From contig JAOQAG010000007.1 of assembly GCA_025963715.1 (NCBI GenBank), positions 1 to 64,000 on the forward strand: a DNA stretch of 64,000 nucleotides, written 5' to 3'. Origin of the DNA: Bacteroidota bacterium (GTDB taxonomy: Bacteria; Bacteroidota; Bacteroidia; 2-12-FULL-35-15). The position numbers and the translations under genes are program-made. The number at the start of each line of letters is the position of its first letter. Within the stretch, counting starts at the first letter, position 1. Under the pieces are notes generated by a model. The model was not told where the DNA came from. It ran no database searches and saw nothing but the letters and a program-made list of their open reading frames with translations. Positions 17,162-25,185 of this stretch are shown here, in pieces.

Positions 17162-18283
17162 CTAGTTTGTTTTTTTATAATTGAGGACGGCCCAACCGTT
17201 TATTCCCGCAGCAAACAGGGTAATTATAATAAAATGAGTGCGGATATCCTTAAAACCGCTTCCTTTCAAAACGATCATCCGCATTACATCAATAAAATAA
17301 GTGACGGGGTTACAACGTGCAATTGTTTTGGCCCATTCCGGCATGCTGTCAATGGAAGTGAAAAGCCCGCTCATAAGCATAAAGATCATGACAAAGAAAA
17401 ATGCAATGGACATGGCCTGTTGTTGTGTTTCCGAATAGGTGGAGATGAGCAAACCAAATCCCAGCAAGGCGATCAGGTAAATGGAAAGAAAACCGTAGAG
17501 CAGCAGAATATTCCCAAGCGGGATAATGCCGTATATGAAGCGTGCAATCACAAACAATCCAAACGTAAATACAAAAATGCCGATGAGCCAGAACGGGATC
17601 AGTTTTCCTAAAATAAAATGGATCTTCCGGATGGGTGTTACATTGATCTGCTCGATGGTACCCACTTCTTTTTCCTTTACAATATTGAGCGCACACATGT
17701 AGCTCCCGATCATGGTAATGAGCACAGCAAGAATTCCCGGCACCATAAAAAATTTATAATTCATGAATGGATTGAACCAGTTGGAAGACGTTATTTCAAT
17801 TACAGGCGCCGGATTGTAGCGTTCGGGGCGGATCCATTGCAGGCGCAGATCCGAGTTATAATCCATTAAAATATTATTGAGATAAGCGCTGCCTAAACTT
17901 GCTTTTACTCCATTGATGGCATTTACGGCAATAAATACCTGCTGCTGATTTTCGCGCACCAGATTTTTTTCAAAGCCTGTGGGGATCTCTAAGATCAGAT
18001 CCGCTTTGTCGTTTTCAATTAATTTATCCGCATTAGCGTAAGAAGTTTCATAACCGGCAAGTTTAAAATATCCGGACGAACCGATCTTTGAGATCAGCTG
18101 TTGCGAATACATGGAGTGATCGTGATCGACAATGGCGACTGAAATATTTTTTATTTCGTAATCGGCGGCAAGCGGTAATATGATCAGCTGCACGATTGGC
18201 AATACAAACAACAACGGAAGCAAAGCTTTGTTCCTGAAGATCTGTTTGAACTCTTTCTGTAATAAAAATCTGATCGTTCTCAT
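17162..18283 (-). CDS. ABC-2 type permease (YbhR/YhhJ-like)
   Basis: 373 residues. One N-terminal helix, a ~150-residue extracytoplasmic domain, then five helices at the C-terminus (from 'FMVPGILAVLITMIGSYMCAL' onward) with the family motif 'NIVKEKEVGTIEQINVTPIRK'. This is the ABC-2 exporter permease topology. Last gene of the tetR-controlled operon; its start overlaps the previous permease by 4 bases. With its neighbour it forms the membrane channel of a HlyD-coupled exporter comparable to E. coli YbhGFSR (drug/cation export). The substrate is not known. Confidence 0.88.
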   Translation of the reverse strand: MRTIRFLLQKEFKQIFRNKALLPLLFVLPIVQLIILPLAADYEIKNISVAIVDHDHSMYSQQLISKIGSSGYFKLAGYETSYANADKLIENDKADLILEIPTGFEKNLVRENQQQVFIAVNAINGVKASLGSAYLNNILMDYNSDLRLQWIRPERYNPAPVIEITSSNWFNPFMNYKFFMVPGILAVLITMIGSYMCALNIVKEKEVGTIEQINVTPIRKIHFILGKLIPFWLIGIFVFTFGLFVIARFIYGIIPLGNILLLYGFLSIYLIALLGFGLLISTYSETQQQAMSIAFFFVMIFMLMSGLFTSIDSMPEWAKTIARCNPVTYFIDVMRMIVLKGSGFKDIRTHFIIITLFAAGINGWAVLNYKKTN

Positions 18284-19386
18284 TCCAGCCGGGTTTTAAA
18301 TTTTCTCAAACTCACTACGAGTAAAAAAACAGTCATGCCGAACAGGATCAGCGTTTCTTTCCAGATCGCTGAAAATCCTAATCCTTTGATCATGATCGAT
18401 TTTACAATGATGTAATACCATTTTGCCGGAACAATGTTGGAAATGATCCGCAATGGCAGCGGCATGTTTTCGATCGGAAACATAAATCCGGCGAAAAGCA
18501 TTGTCGGCAGCAGCATGCCCATCATGGATAACAGCATGGCGGTTTGTTGCGAATCGGTGCTGGTGGAGATCAGCAAACCCAGCGACAGTGCGGTGATGAT
18601 CAGCAGCGTGCTTTCGGCAAATAATAAAAATACACTTCCGTTGATGGGCAAGTCGAGCAGATAAACACTCAGCAATAAAATAATAGTAACGTTGATCAAT
18701 GAAATGATCAGGTAGGGAACAGCTTTGGAAAGAATTACTAAAATCGGTTTAAACGGCGATACCAGCAACACTTCCATGGTTCCTTTCTCCTTTTCTTTTA
18801 CAATGGAAACGGATGTCATCATTACACAAACCAGCATAAGTACCAGCGCCATTACACCCGGAACAAAATTGTGCGCACCTTTTAATTCGGGATTGTACAA
18901 CATGCGTACTTCGGGCGCTACCTGGTAAGGAACGGCATTATTAGCCATTAGCGTTTTTTGATAATCCAATACAATCGCGGTTACAAAATTAGTAAGTGTG
19001 TTTGCCGTGTTCGGATCGGATGCGTCGGCAATGATTTGTATCTGCGCTTTATTTAAATGCTGTAAATCATTGTTAAAATTAGCAGGGAATACCACGGCAA
19101 GTTTTACTTTACCTTCCTTAAAAGCGGCTTCGAGCTGCTGATGATCAAGGATTGATTTTTCCACTTCAAAATAAGTGCTCGCTTCAATTTTTGTAATGAT
19201 CTGTTGCGATGCTGCATCTTTTGCATAATCCGCCACCACAATCTTTGTGTTTTTTATTTCATTAGTGAGTGCAAAACCAAACAATACAATTTGCACCACC
19301 GGCAAGCCAAACAGCATGAGCAGTGTTTTTCTATCACGGAAAACGTGATAGAACTCCTTTTTGACGAAAGCTAAAAACTGTTTCAT
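18280..19386 (-). CDS. ABC-2 type permease (YbhS-like)
   Basis: 368 residues with the same architecture as its downstream partner: TM1 ('LMLFGLPVVQIVLFGFALTNE'), a large periplasmic domain and C-terminal helices beginning 'FVPGVMALVLMLVCVMMTSV', with coupling motif 'SIVKEKEKGTMEVLLVSPFKP'. The two permeases probably form a heterodimer. The gap to the upstream ATPase gene is unusually wide (about 470 bases) because a four-helix-bundle cassette sits there. Confidence 0.88.
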   Translation of the reverse strand: MKQFLAFVKKEFYHVFRDRKTLLMLFGLPVVQIVLFGFALTNEIKNTKIVVADYAKDAASQQIITKIEASTYFEVEKSILDHQQLEAAFKEGKVKLAVVFPANFNNDLQHLNKAQIQIIADASDPNTANTLTNFVTAIVLDYQKTLMANNAVPYQVAPEVRMLYNPELKGAHNFVPGVMALVLMLVCVMMTSVSIVKEKEKGTMEVLLVSPFKPILVILSKAVPYLIISLINVTIILLLSVYLLDLPINGSVFLLFAESTLLIITALSLGLLISTSTDSQQTAMLLSMMGMLLPTMLFAGFMFPIENMPLPLRIISNIVPAKWYYIIVKSIMIKGLGFSAIWKETLILFGMTVFLLVVSLRKFKTRLE

Positions 19387-19403
19387 TTATTTAACCAATA
19401 ATG

Positions 19404-19868
19404 ATTAATTGACAATTGATAATGGAGAATTGACAATACTGTGTGTTGTTTGGCTCATCTTCCTAATGTTGTTTTTGTTGTTTTAACAATGCTTACCAGT
19501 AAACGTAATATTTCAGAACAATCTTTATTGATAGAATCAAATTCATTTTTACTGATATAATCTGTGTCTTTTAAAAGCATTAACCAATATTCTGTTTCAT
19601 TTGCTTCTTTTAAACCAATATTCATTTTATTAAGAAAATCGGCTTTTGATTGCGCGTGTTCTGCCTCTTTAACCAAAGCTCCAACTGCCGTTCCGCTTCT
19701 TAATAATTGTTTTGATAAAACGTATTCTTTTTTTTCTTCCGATAAAAATTTATATAATTTAATGATCCGTATAGCAAAAGCGTATGATTTTACTGCAATT
19801 ATATTCTCCATGTATTATTTTAATTTTTTACAACATTATCAATTTTCAATTGTCCATTATCAATTATC
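19404..19868. repeat. Inverted word repeats bracketing a gene cassette
   Basis: Left block 19404-19437 and right block 19831-19868 are made of the same words ('taattgataatgga', 'caattga') in opposite orientation. They enclose exactly one gene, the four-helix-bundle protein, and split the ABC operon between ATPase and permease. The right block covers the last codons and the TGA stop of the ATPase gene. Confidence 0.65.
19455..19811 (-). CDS. Four-helix bundle protein (S23/IVS family)
   Basis: 118 residues, all helical, of the four-helix-bundle family first seen as the protein encoded by 23S rRNA intervening sequences and related to the Avd accessory protein of diversity-generating retroelements. 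Signature parts: 'SYAFAIRIIKLYKFLSEEKK', 'LLRSGTAVGALVKEAEHAQS', 'DFLNKMNIGLKEANETEYWL'. It has no functional link to the exporter around it and lies between inverted repeats, so I read it as an inserted cassette. The molecular role of stand-alone members is not known; RNA/DNA binding is suspected from the Avd structure. Confidence 0.85.
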   Translation of the reverse strand: MENIIAVKSYAFAIRIIKLYKFLSEEKKEYVLSKQLLRSGTAVGALVKEAEHAQSKADFLNKMNIGLKEANETEYWLMLLKDTDYISKNEFDSINKDCSEILRLLVSIVKTTKTTLGR

Positions 19869-20603
19869 TGAGCGTTTCGCTCCTCTCGCCAGCTCATAAA
19901 AAACTTCGTCCATCGAATTTGCACTAAATTGCTTTTTTAAATTAGCGGGCGAATCCAGCACTTTAATACTGCCGTCCACCATCATCGAAACGCGGTTGCA
20001 ATATTCCGCTTCGTCCATGTAATGCGTGGTTACAAAAATGGTAATTCCTTTGTCGGATGCATCGTAGATCAAATCCCAGAACTGGCGGCGTGTTACCGGA
20101 TCAACACCGCCGGTAGGCTCGTCCAGGAAAACAATTTTTGGCTCGTGTAAGATCGCAACTGAAAAAGCCAGTTTTTGTTTCCAGCCCAATGGCAATTCCC
20201 CGACTAATTTTTTACTCTCCTTCTGCAAACCTAATTTGGTAACAAGCTGTTCACTTTTCTCTCTTAATTGACTATTGGTCAAGCCATAGATGCCTCCAAA
20301 AAAATTAATATTTTCCAACACAGTTAGGTCTTCATACAACGAAAACTTTTGACTCATGTAACCAATGTTGCGTTTTATTTTTTCTGTTTGTTTGTATACA
20401 TCAAAGCCTGCAATGCTTGCAGCACCTGATGTAGGAATGGACAATCCGCAGAGCATGCGCATAGCCGTTGTTTTTCCGGCACCGTTTGCACCCAGGAAAC
20501 CGAAAATTTCTCCCGCAGCCACTTCGAACGAGATCTCGTTCACTGCAACAAAATCGCCAAAGCGTTTGCTTAGTTTTTCTGTTTTAATAACCGGTGCGTC
20601 CAT
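19860..20603 (-). CDS. ABC transporter ATPase (YbhF C-half-like)
   Basis: 247 residues, one nucleotide-binding domain. Walker A GANGAGKT (38-45), Walker B 'IVFLDEP' (D161, E162) and the H-loop histidine H194 in 'VTTHYMDEAE' are intact. The signature, normally LSGGQ, is LPLGWKQ (137-143), as in the second half of YbhF. It starts 1 base after the other ATPase gene; in E. coli both are fused as YbhF. With the partner it should make one complete and one degenerate ATP site. Its last codons lie in a repeat block. Confidence 0.92.
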   Translation of the reverse strand: MDAPVIKTEKLSKRFGDFVAVNEISFEVAAGEIFGFLGANGAGKTTAMRMLCGLSIPTSGAASIAGFDVYKQTEKIKRNIGYMSQKFSLYEDLTVLENINFFGGIYGLTNSQLREKSEQLVTKLGLQKESKKLVGELPLGWKQKLAFSVAILHEPKIVFLDEPTGGVDPVTRRQFWDLIYDASDKGITIFVTTHYMDEAEYCNRVSMMVDGSIKVLDSPANLKKQFSANSMDEVFYELARGAKRSDN

Positions 20604-20604
20604 G

Positions 20605-21522
20605 TTACGACTTTAATAATTTTATAAAACAATCTTCGATCGTGGGTGTGATCTGTTGCAATTCAATGTGTTTGTGTCCGTGTTCTTCTAGGTAATTCAG
20701 CAATTCCGGCTGATGATCTTTTTCATCGTCCTTAAAGGAAAGATGCACATGTTCGCCGAAAGCAAAACAGGAACCGGTAAATTCAAATGCCTGCAGATCT
20801 TTTAGCAGCTGATGCATTTTTTCTGATTTAACGGCATACAATTTTCCCGGGTATGCTTCCACAATTTTTTCTGGCGTATCTATCGATAAAATTTTTCCCG
20901 ACTGGATCAGCGCAATCCGATCACAAAGAGTGGCTTCATCCATGTAAGGCGTGGACACCAAAATGGTAATATTTTGTTGCTTCAATCGTTTCAGCATTTC
21001 CCAGAATTCCTTCCGGGAAACGGCATCCACGCCGGTTGTAGGCTCATCTAAAAATAATACAGTTGGCTTGTGGATCAATGCGCAGCACAGCGCCAGCTTT
21101 TGTTTCATGCCGCCCGAAAGCTTCCCGGCACGGCGCGTTTTAAACGGTTCTATCTGTACATAAATATCTTTGATCAGCTCGTAATTTTCTTCAATGGATG
21201 TATCAAAAATGGTTGCGAAAAAATTTAAATTTTCTTCCACTGTCAGATCCTGGTAAAGCGAAAATTTACCCGGCATGTAACCCACGCGGCTGCGGATGGT
21301 TTTGTAATCTTTCACAATGTCCAGGCCGTCAACACTTGCCGTTCCTTCATCGGGAAGGAGCAAGGTGGTAAGCATCCGGAAAATGCTGGTTTTTCCTGCA
21401 CCATCCGGGCCTATTAAACCAAACAATTCGCCTTTGCCAACAGAAAAGGAAACGTTGTCAACTGCCAGCACTTTCTTTTTGTTGTACGTTTTACTTATGT
21501 TATTTAGCGTTACGCTGTCCAT
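20605..21522 (-). CDS. ABC transporter ATPase (YbhF N-half-like)
   Basis: 305 residues: an NBD (1-230) and a ~75-residue C-terminal extension ending in 'TIEDCFIKLL'. Walker A GPDGAGKT (38-45), signature LSGGMKQ (135-141) and Walker B with D159-E160 are standard, but the H-loop histidine is replaced by proline (P192 in 'STPYMDEA'). This pattern matches the N-terminal half of YbhF-type fused ATPases. It is complementary to the next gene, whose signature is degenerate but whose H-loop is intact. Preceded by a truncated MITE copy. Confidence 0.92.
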   Translation of the reverse strand: MDSVTLNNISKTYNKKKVLAVDNVSFSVGKGELFGLIGPDGAGKTSIFRMLTTLLLPDEGTASVDGLDIVKDYKTIRSRVGYMPGKFSLYQDLTVEENLNFFATIFDTSIEENYELIKDIYVQIEPFKTRRAGKLSGGMKQKLALCCALIHKPTVLFLDEPTTGVDAVSRKEFWEMLKRLKQQNITILVSTPYMDEATLCDRIALIQSGKILSIDTPEKIVEAYPGKLYAVKSEKMHQLLKDLQAFEFTGSCFAFGEHVHLSFKDDEKDHQPELLNYLEEHGHKHIELQQITPTIEDCFIKLLKS

Positions 21523-21542
21523 TGTTTTAAAAACTTTTAATT

Positions 21543-21710
21543 AGTTCGTCATTGCGAGCGGTAGCGAAGCAATCTCACACCAGCGCATAAAACTGGAATG
21601 AGATTGTTTCGGGCGAAAAGCCCTGTGCCACCGCTAAAGCTATGGCGACACGCGGTCGCAATGACGTTCTTAGAGTAATTTCATAGTATAAAAGTGGTAC
21701 ATACTCATTT
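21543..21710. mobile_element. MITE-like element, copy 3 (left end missing)
   Basis: Contains the core 'cgtcattgcgag...gcaatgacg', an interior with 'aagcaatctca' and 'gagattgtttcgggcgaaaag', and a right end 'tggtac...atactcattt' that lacks the 'aaagttccgg' part of the other copies. No left terminal repeat is present; it stops at 'tttaattag', about 20 bases before the ATPase start codon. Its last two T's form part of the HlyD gene's stop codon (TAA on the minus strand at 21711-21709). Confidence 0.65.
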
Positions 21711-22599
21711 AAAATTTTACTTCCGCGTACATCCCGATTTTCAAAGTACCATCATTTTTCACCAGCACTTTTATTGCATATACCATGTCGGCGCGTTCAT
21801 CTTTTGTCTGGATCGTTTTGGGTGTAAACTCCGCCTTATCACTTATCCAGGTGATCGTTCCTGCTGTTTCTTTGTATTTTCCGTTTCCATCGTCTGTCAA
21901 TACTTTCACTTGTTGATTCAGTTTTATTGTCGGTAATTGATTGCCGGTAATGTATGCACGTAAAATCAAGCTGGAGAGATCTGCGATCTTATAAAGCGGT
22001 TTTCCGGTTACGGCCATTTCATTTGCTTCTGCATATTTTGTCAGCACCGTTCCGTTGATCGGGTTAATGATGTGCGATTTCGCAAGCTGGTCATTCAGTT
22101 GCTCTATCTGGATCTGCAGCGGAGTTGTACCCTGCGTAATGCCTTCTGTTGAAATATTCAGTGCCGACTGCTGCGCTTCAATTTGTTTTTTGATCACTTC
22201 AATTTGCGCATTAATATCATCCAGTTGTTTTGCGGTAGCGGCATCCGCCTTTACTAAATTGTTGATGCGCACCTGGTCTTTTTGTGCTGCTTTTAATTGC
22301 TCCTGTAGCGCAGCTGTTTGCGCCGCAATGTTTGGCTTGGTGCTCAATGTGGCGTGGATCTGCGCTTCCAGCTGTTTTTTCTTCAGGTATAATTGCAGCG
22401 TATCAATATACCCGATGGATTGCCCCGCCTGCAGCGTTTGTCCTTCGCGGATCTCAAATTGTTTTAATGTTCCGGATGCTTCCGCAGAAATAATGGTTTC
22501 TTCGGTTTCAAAAGAGCCGGAAGCATCAAAATCTTTTTTGCTGTTGTTGCAGGAAGCGAAAATTAAGATCGCTGCAAAGCTGACGAATGTTTTTTTCAT
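21709..22599 (-). CDS. HlyD-family efflux adaptor lipoprotein (YbhG-like)
   Basis: 296 residues from the ATG at 22599, chosen because it opens a lipoprotein signal with lipobox 'IFASC' (Cys at about residue 16); the upstream start adds 11 residues before it. Half-lipoyl motif 'GTLKQFEIREGQTLQAGQ', a long coiled-coil hairpin (about 65-150) and second half 'INPINGTVLTKYAEANEMAV', then the barrel. It is the periplasmic adaptor of the ABC exporter and the first structural gene after tetR, with the shared operator palindrome 26 bases before its start. The C-terminus ends inside a MITE remnant. Confidence 0.9.
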   Translation of the reverse strand: MKKTFVSFAAILIFASCNNSKKDFDASGSFETEETIISAEASGTLKQFEIREGQTLQAGQSIGYIDTLQLYLKKKQLEAQIHATLSTKPNIAAQTAALQEQLKAAQKDQVRINNLVKADAATAKQLDDINAQIEVIKKQIEAQQSALNISTEGITQGTTPLQIQIEQLNDQLAKSHIINPINGTVLTKYAEANEMAVTGKPLYKIADLSSLILRAYITGNQLPTIKLNQQVKVLTDDGNGKYKETAGTITWISDKAEFTPKTIQTKDERADMVYAIKVLVKNDGTLKIGMYAEVKF

Positions 22600-22624
22600 G
22601 ATGTTGCAAAATTTTATATTTATT

Positions 22625-22640
22625 TTACCCAAACGGGTAA
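22625..22640. promoter_or_regulatory. Operator palindrome of the TetR-regulated exporter (site 1)
   Basis: TTACCCAAACGGGTAA, a 6-4-6 palindrome, ends 26 bases before the HlyD start codon. The identical 16-mer occurs upstream of tetR (23497-23512) and I found it nowhere else in the window. Length and position fit a TetR-family operator. Confidence 0.8.
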
Positions 22641-22670
22641 CGAATGCGTAAAAAATGTTTACTGAGTCAT

Positions 22671-22834
22671 TAGTTCACTGGTTCATTGGTGTGCTGCCTC
22701 GCGCTGCGTGTTATTAAAAGCGGAAACAACAATAAATACTTAGAACAAACTTCGCTACTAAATAAACCAATGAGCAAGTAAACCAATGAACCAATACCTG
22801 GAACGGGTTAGCACACCAATGAACCAGTGAACTA
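22671..22834. repeat. Perfect 25-bp inverted repeat between tetR and the exporter operon
   Basis: Arms 22671-22695 (tagttcactggttcattggt...) and 22810-22834 are exactly complementary over 25 bp, separated by 114 bases that carry more 'aaaccaatgagcaag' words. The 'ggttcattggtgtgct' word also occurs at 41171-41196 and, in reverse, at 49716-49755. It would place a hairpin in the tetR 3' region; its function is unknown. Confidence 0.7.
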
Positions 22835-22842
22835 ATAAACTA

Positions 22843-23451
22843 TTAAACCCTTATTGCGTCCTTAATGAATTTTTTAATGTGTTCTTTTCGTTCCAGCATG
22901 ATCTGTTTAAATTCTGCATTATCCGAGCCAAGAACCACCTGTATCAGCGGGCGGCCAATGAACGGAAAAATGATCATGGAGATCATATTCATGAACAGCA
23001 TGTGCCCGTCTATTTGTTTGATCGTGCCATTGTCGGCTTCTTTTTTTACCGAAGCCGAAAAATTAGCAAATGCATCTTTTATATCTTTTTTAAAATGTTT
23101 TGCAATAAACTGGTCGGGATTTTTATTCAGCTCGTTCAGCACAAAGCGTGGCAGGGCAGGGTTTTTCATCAGCATTCCCATGTACTGGTCCACAATCAGG
23201 TCGATCTTTTGATCCAGCGGAATTTCCAGTTCCAAAATAGAAAGAATCCGGGAGATCATCCGGTTTAGTGCAGCGCTGAAGATCGCTTCAAATAATTTAT
23301 CCTTGGTTTTAAAATAATAATGCAGCAGTCCTTTATTGATCCCGGCTTGTTCGGCAATCTCCTGCATGCGCGCGCCATCGTATCCTTTTTCATGAAATAC
23401 ATCTTCTGCTGCCTCCAGGATCTTTTGCTCGGTGGTGGTATCGTTTGCCAT
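22843..23451 (-). CDS. TetR-family transcriptional regulator
   Basis: 202 residues. N-terminal HTH: 'TEQKILEAAEDVFHEKGYDG' then 'MQEIAEQAGINKGLLHYYFK', the classical TetR helix-turn-helix. The C-terminal domain is helical with 'FIGRPLIQVVLG', like the YbiH/CecR and AcrR-related groups. It is transcribed in the same direction as, and ahead of, the HlyD-ABC exporter. Identical palindromes before tetR and before hlyD suggest it represses both itself and the exporter until a ligand binds. Confidence 0.92.
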   Translation of the reverse strand: MANDTTTEQKILEAAEDVFHEKGYDGARMQEIAEQAGINKGLLHYYFKTKDKLFEAIFSAALNRMISRILSILELEIPLDQKIDLIVDQYMGMLMKNPALPRFVLNELNKNPDQFIAKHFKKDIKDAFANFSASVKKEADNGTIKQIDGHMLFMNMISMIIFPFIGRPLIQVVLGSDNAEFKQIMLERKEHIKKFIKDAIRV

Positions 23452-23496
23452 TAATTTGTGCGGTTAATTTAATTATCCGGTACAAATATATGTAAT

Positions 23497-23512
23497 TTAC
23501 CCAAACGGGTAA
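23497..23512. promoter_or_regulatory. Operator palindrome (site 2) upstream of tetR
   Basis: Second exact copy of TTACCCAAACGGGTAA, 45 bases before the tetR start. See site 1 at 22625. Confidence 0.8.
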
Positions 23513-23561
23513 ATAAAAACACGCAAAAATTTATAGGGGCAGCCGCAACTACCCGCTTATT

Positions 23562-23761
23562 TTCTACCACATAAGGCACAAAGAAACACATAAGGCGAAG
23601 CGCGAAAAGGTTCACCACAAAAGGAACAAAAGAAAACAAAAGGCGGATTTAATAACCAACGTGTATTTACATACAGTTTAACAATCTGGTCTTTTGTTTT
23701 CTTTTGTGGTTCAAAAAGGGGAACACATGTCGTATCTCATACTTTGCCTTATGTGGTAGAA
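23562..23761. repeat. Long inverted repeat, 200 bp (copy B1)
   Basis: Outer arms 23562-23578 and 23745-23761 are a perfect 17-bp inverted pair (ttctaccacataaggca / complement). Inside lies a second pair, 'ccacaaaag..aaaagaaaacaaaag' (23614-23641) against 'cttttgttttcttttgtgg' (23691-23709). A related element is at 28101-28372. Nothing coding was seen. It fills the gap between tetR's promoter region and the TonB-domain gene. Confidence 0.75.
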
Positions 23762-23840
23762 ATTTGGTAATTGTGAATGGAGAGCAGTAATCTCATTCGT
23801 GTTTATGCGAGATTGTTTCGAAACAAAAAAACGGTGCGTT

Positions 23841-25184
23841 TTATTCAATCGTAAACCGTACCGGTAAATTAAATTGAGTGCGCACCCGTTTGCCGTCTTT
23901 TTTGCCGGGTTTCCAGCGCGGCATCGATTTTACCACATTTATGGCCGCTTGTTCGCAATCGTCGCCAATACTGTCCTGCGCTCTTACATGAGATACCGTG
24001 CCGTCTTTCTCCACCACAAATGTAAGATGGACCAGTCCGCTTGTTCCATTTTCCTTTGCCTTTTCGGGATACACCAGGTTCTTTTTTATGTAATCGTCCA
24101 ATCCTAAAAATTCCGGCATTTGTTCGCCAATGTTTGCGTTCAGCGGTTCAATGCTGTCTGCCGGTATTTTAGCGTTAGTAACAACAGTATTTACACTGTC
24201 CATCATTTCACGCAAATTGTTATTCATTGTATTGTAATTATGCATCTCAAATTGTGACGTAGAATAGTCATTGCTGGAAGGCGTGTTCCAGAAACAAATT
24301 TTAACCAGTATGATCACTACAAAAATAATGACCCGTAACGAGTTTGCGCCTGTTCCTCCTGTGCTTGTGCGTGTATTCGAATACGCTTTATGGTTGCGCC
24401 TGATCAGGTCATAATGATCCCGGTCGCAAAAGCGGATCTTCATCTGCATGTGGCTCATGCGCGATACCAGCTTTTTATCGTACGTTGCCTGCTTGTGGTA
24501 ATAATACATCAGGTTGGTAACACTGCTCGAAAACTGATCGATCACATCATTAAAATCCGCAGGCAGCGCATTTAAAAAATCCGCAACTTTATGATCGCCT
24601 AAAAAACTAAAAATCTCGCCTTTTATTGATTCTGTGGCGGACCTGTCGTTGTTGTTATTTTTGATCGTGATAACGATCTCGTTGTTAAAATTAGCCAGCG
24701 CCACAATGCTTCTGTGCACTTCTTCGTAATTGATGCTTTTCCGTTCTTCCTGCAGCTGGTTGATGAAAAGCACCGATTCTTTTGCATAAATAAAATTCCG
24801 TTTGCTGATACTTTTTTTCAGCTGAAGAATAAAACGCGGTTCCATCATAAGCTGAAATTTTTCACGCAGTTCTTCCGGCGCTTTTACTTTAAGGAACCCG
24901 GCGAGCGTATAATACAGCTCATCATTTTCCAAAAAAGCCAGCAGGTTTTTATTATTAAAAATAAATTCGTGCAGGTCCAGTTCGGGATCATTCAACAATA
25001 CGTCAAATGTTTTAATGATCTCGTCCTTGGTGTATGATTTTTCTTTTACGGAAATAGTGGTACCGCCGCTCAGGTTAAGATCAGCCAGCAGCTGTTTTCT
25101 CAAACGGATCAGGTTGGTTTCATTGATCTTAAAATCCGGATCAGCAATTCCTTTTATAATGTGTAATGGCGATTGATACGACAT
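23841..25184 (-). CDS. Membrane protein with cytosolic domain and TonB C-terminal domain, partner of Hsp70
   Basis: 447 residues. Residues 1-280 are hydrophilic and helical with no domain I recognise ('KINETNLIRLRKQLLADLNL' near the start, 'IFSFLGDHKVADFLNALPAD' at 190-210). One membrane helix at 283-299 would place the N-part in the cytosol. A linker follows, then a TonB/TonB_C domain at 356-447: 'EQMPEFLGLDDYIKKNLVYP', 'GTSGLVHLTFVVEKDGTVSH', 'MPRWKPGKKDGKRVRTQFNL'. It lacks an ExbB/ExbD context, so classical energy transduction is uncertain. The start lies 1 base after the Hsp70 stop, so the two are almost certainly made together. Confidence 0.75.
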   Translation of the reverse strand: MSYQSPLHIIKGIADPDFKINETNLIRLRKQLLADLNLSGGTTISVKEKSYTKDEIIKTFDVLLNDPELDLHEFIFNNKNLLAFLENDELYYTLAGFLKVKAPEELREKFQLMMEPRFILQLKKSISKRNFIYAKESVLFINQLQEERKSINYEEVHRSIVALANFNNEIVITIKNNNNDRSATESIKGEIFSFLGDHKVADFLNALPADFNDVIDQFSSSVTNLMYYYHKQATYDKKLVSRMSHMQMKIRFCDRDHYDLIRRNHKAYSNTRTSTGGTGANSLRVIIFVVIILVKICFWNTPSSNDYSTSQFEMHNYNTMNNNLREMMDSVNTVVTNAKIPADSIEPLNANIGEQMPEFLGLDDYIKKNLVYPEKAKENGTSGLVHLTFVVEKDGTVSHVRAQDSIGDDCEQAAINVVKSMPRWKPGKKDGKRVRTQFNLPVRFTIE

Positions 25185-25185
25185 G

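Noticed and set aside
22055-22651. Long plus-strand frame opposite the HlyD gene
   Set aside because: Cysteine- and serine-rich composition typical of antisense to a coiled-coil gene; the minus-strand gene is certain.
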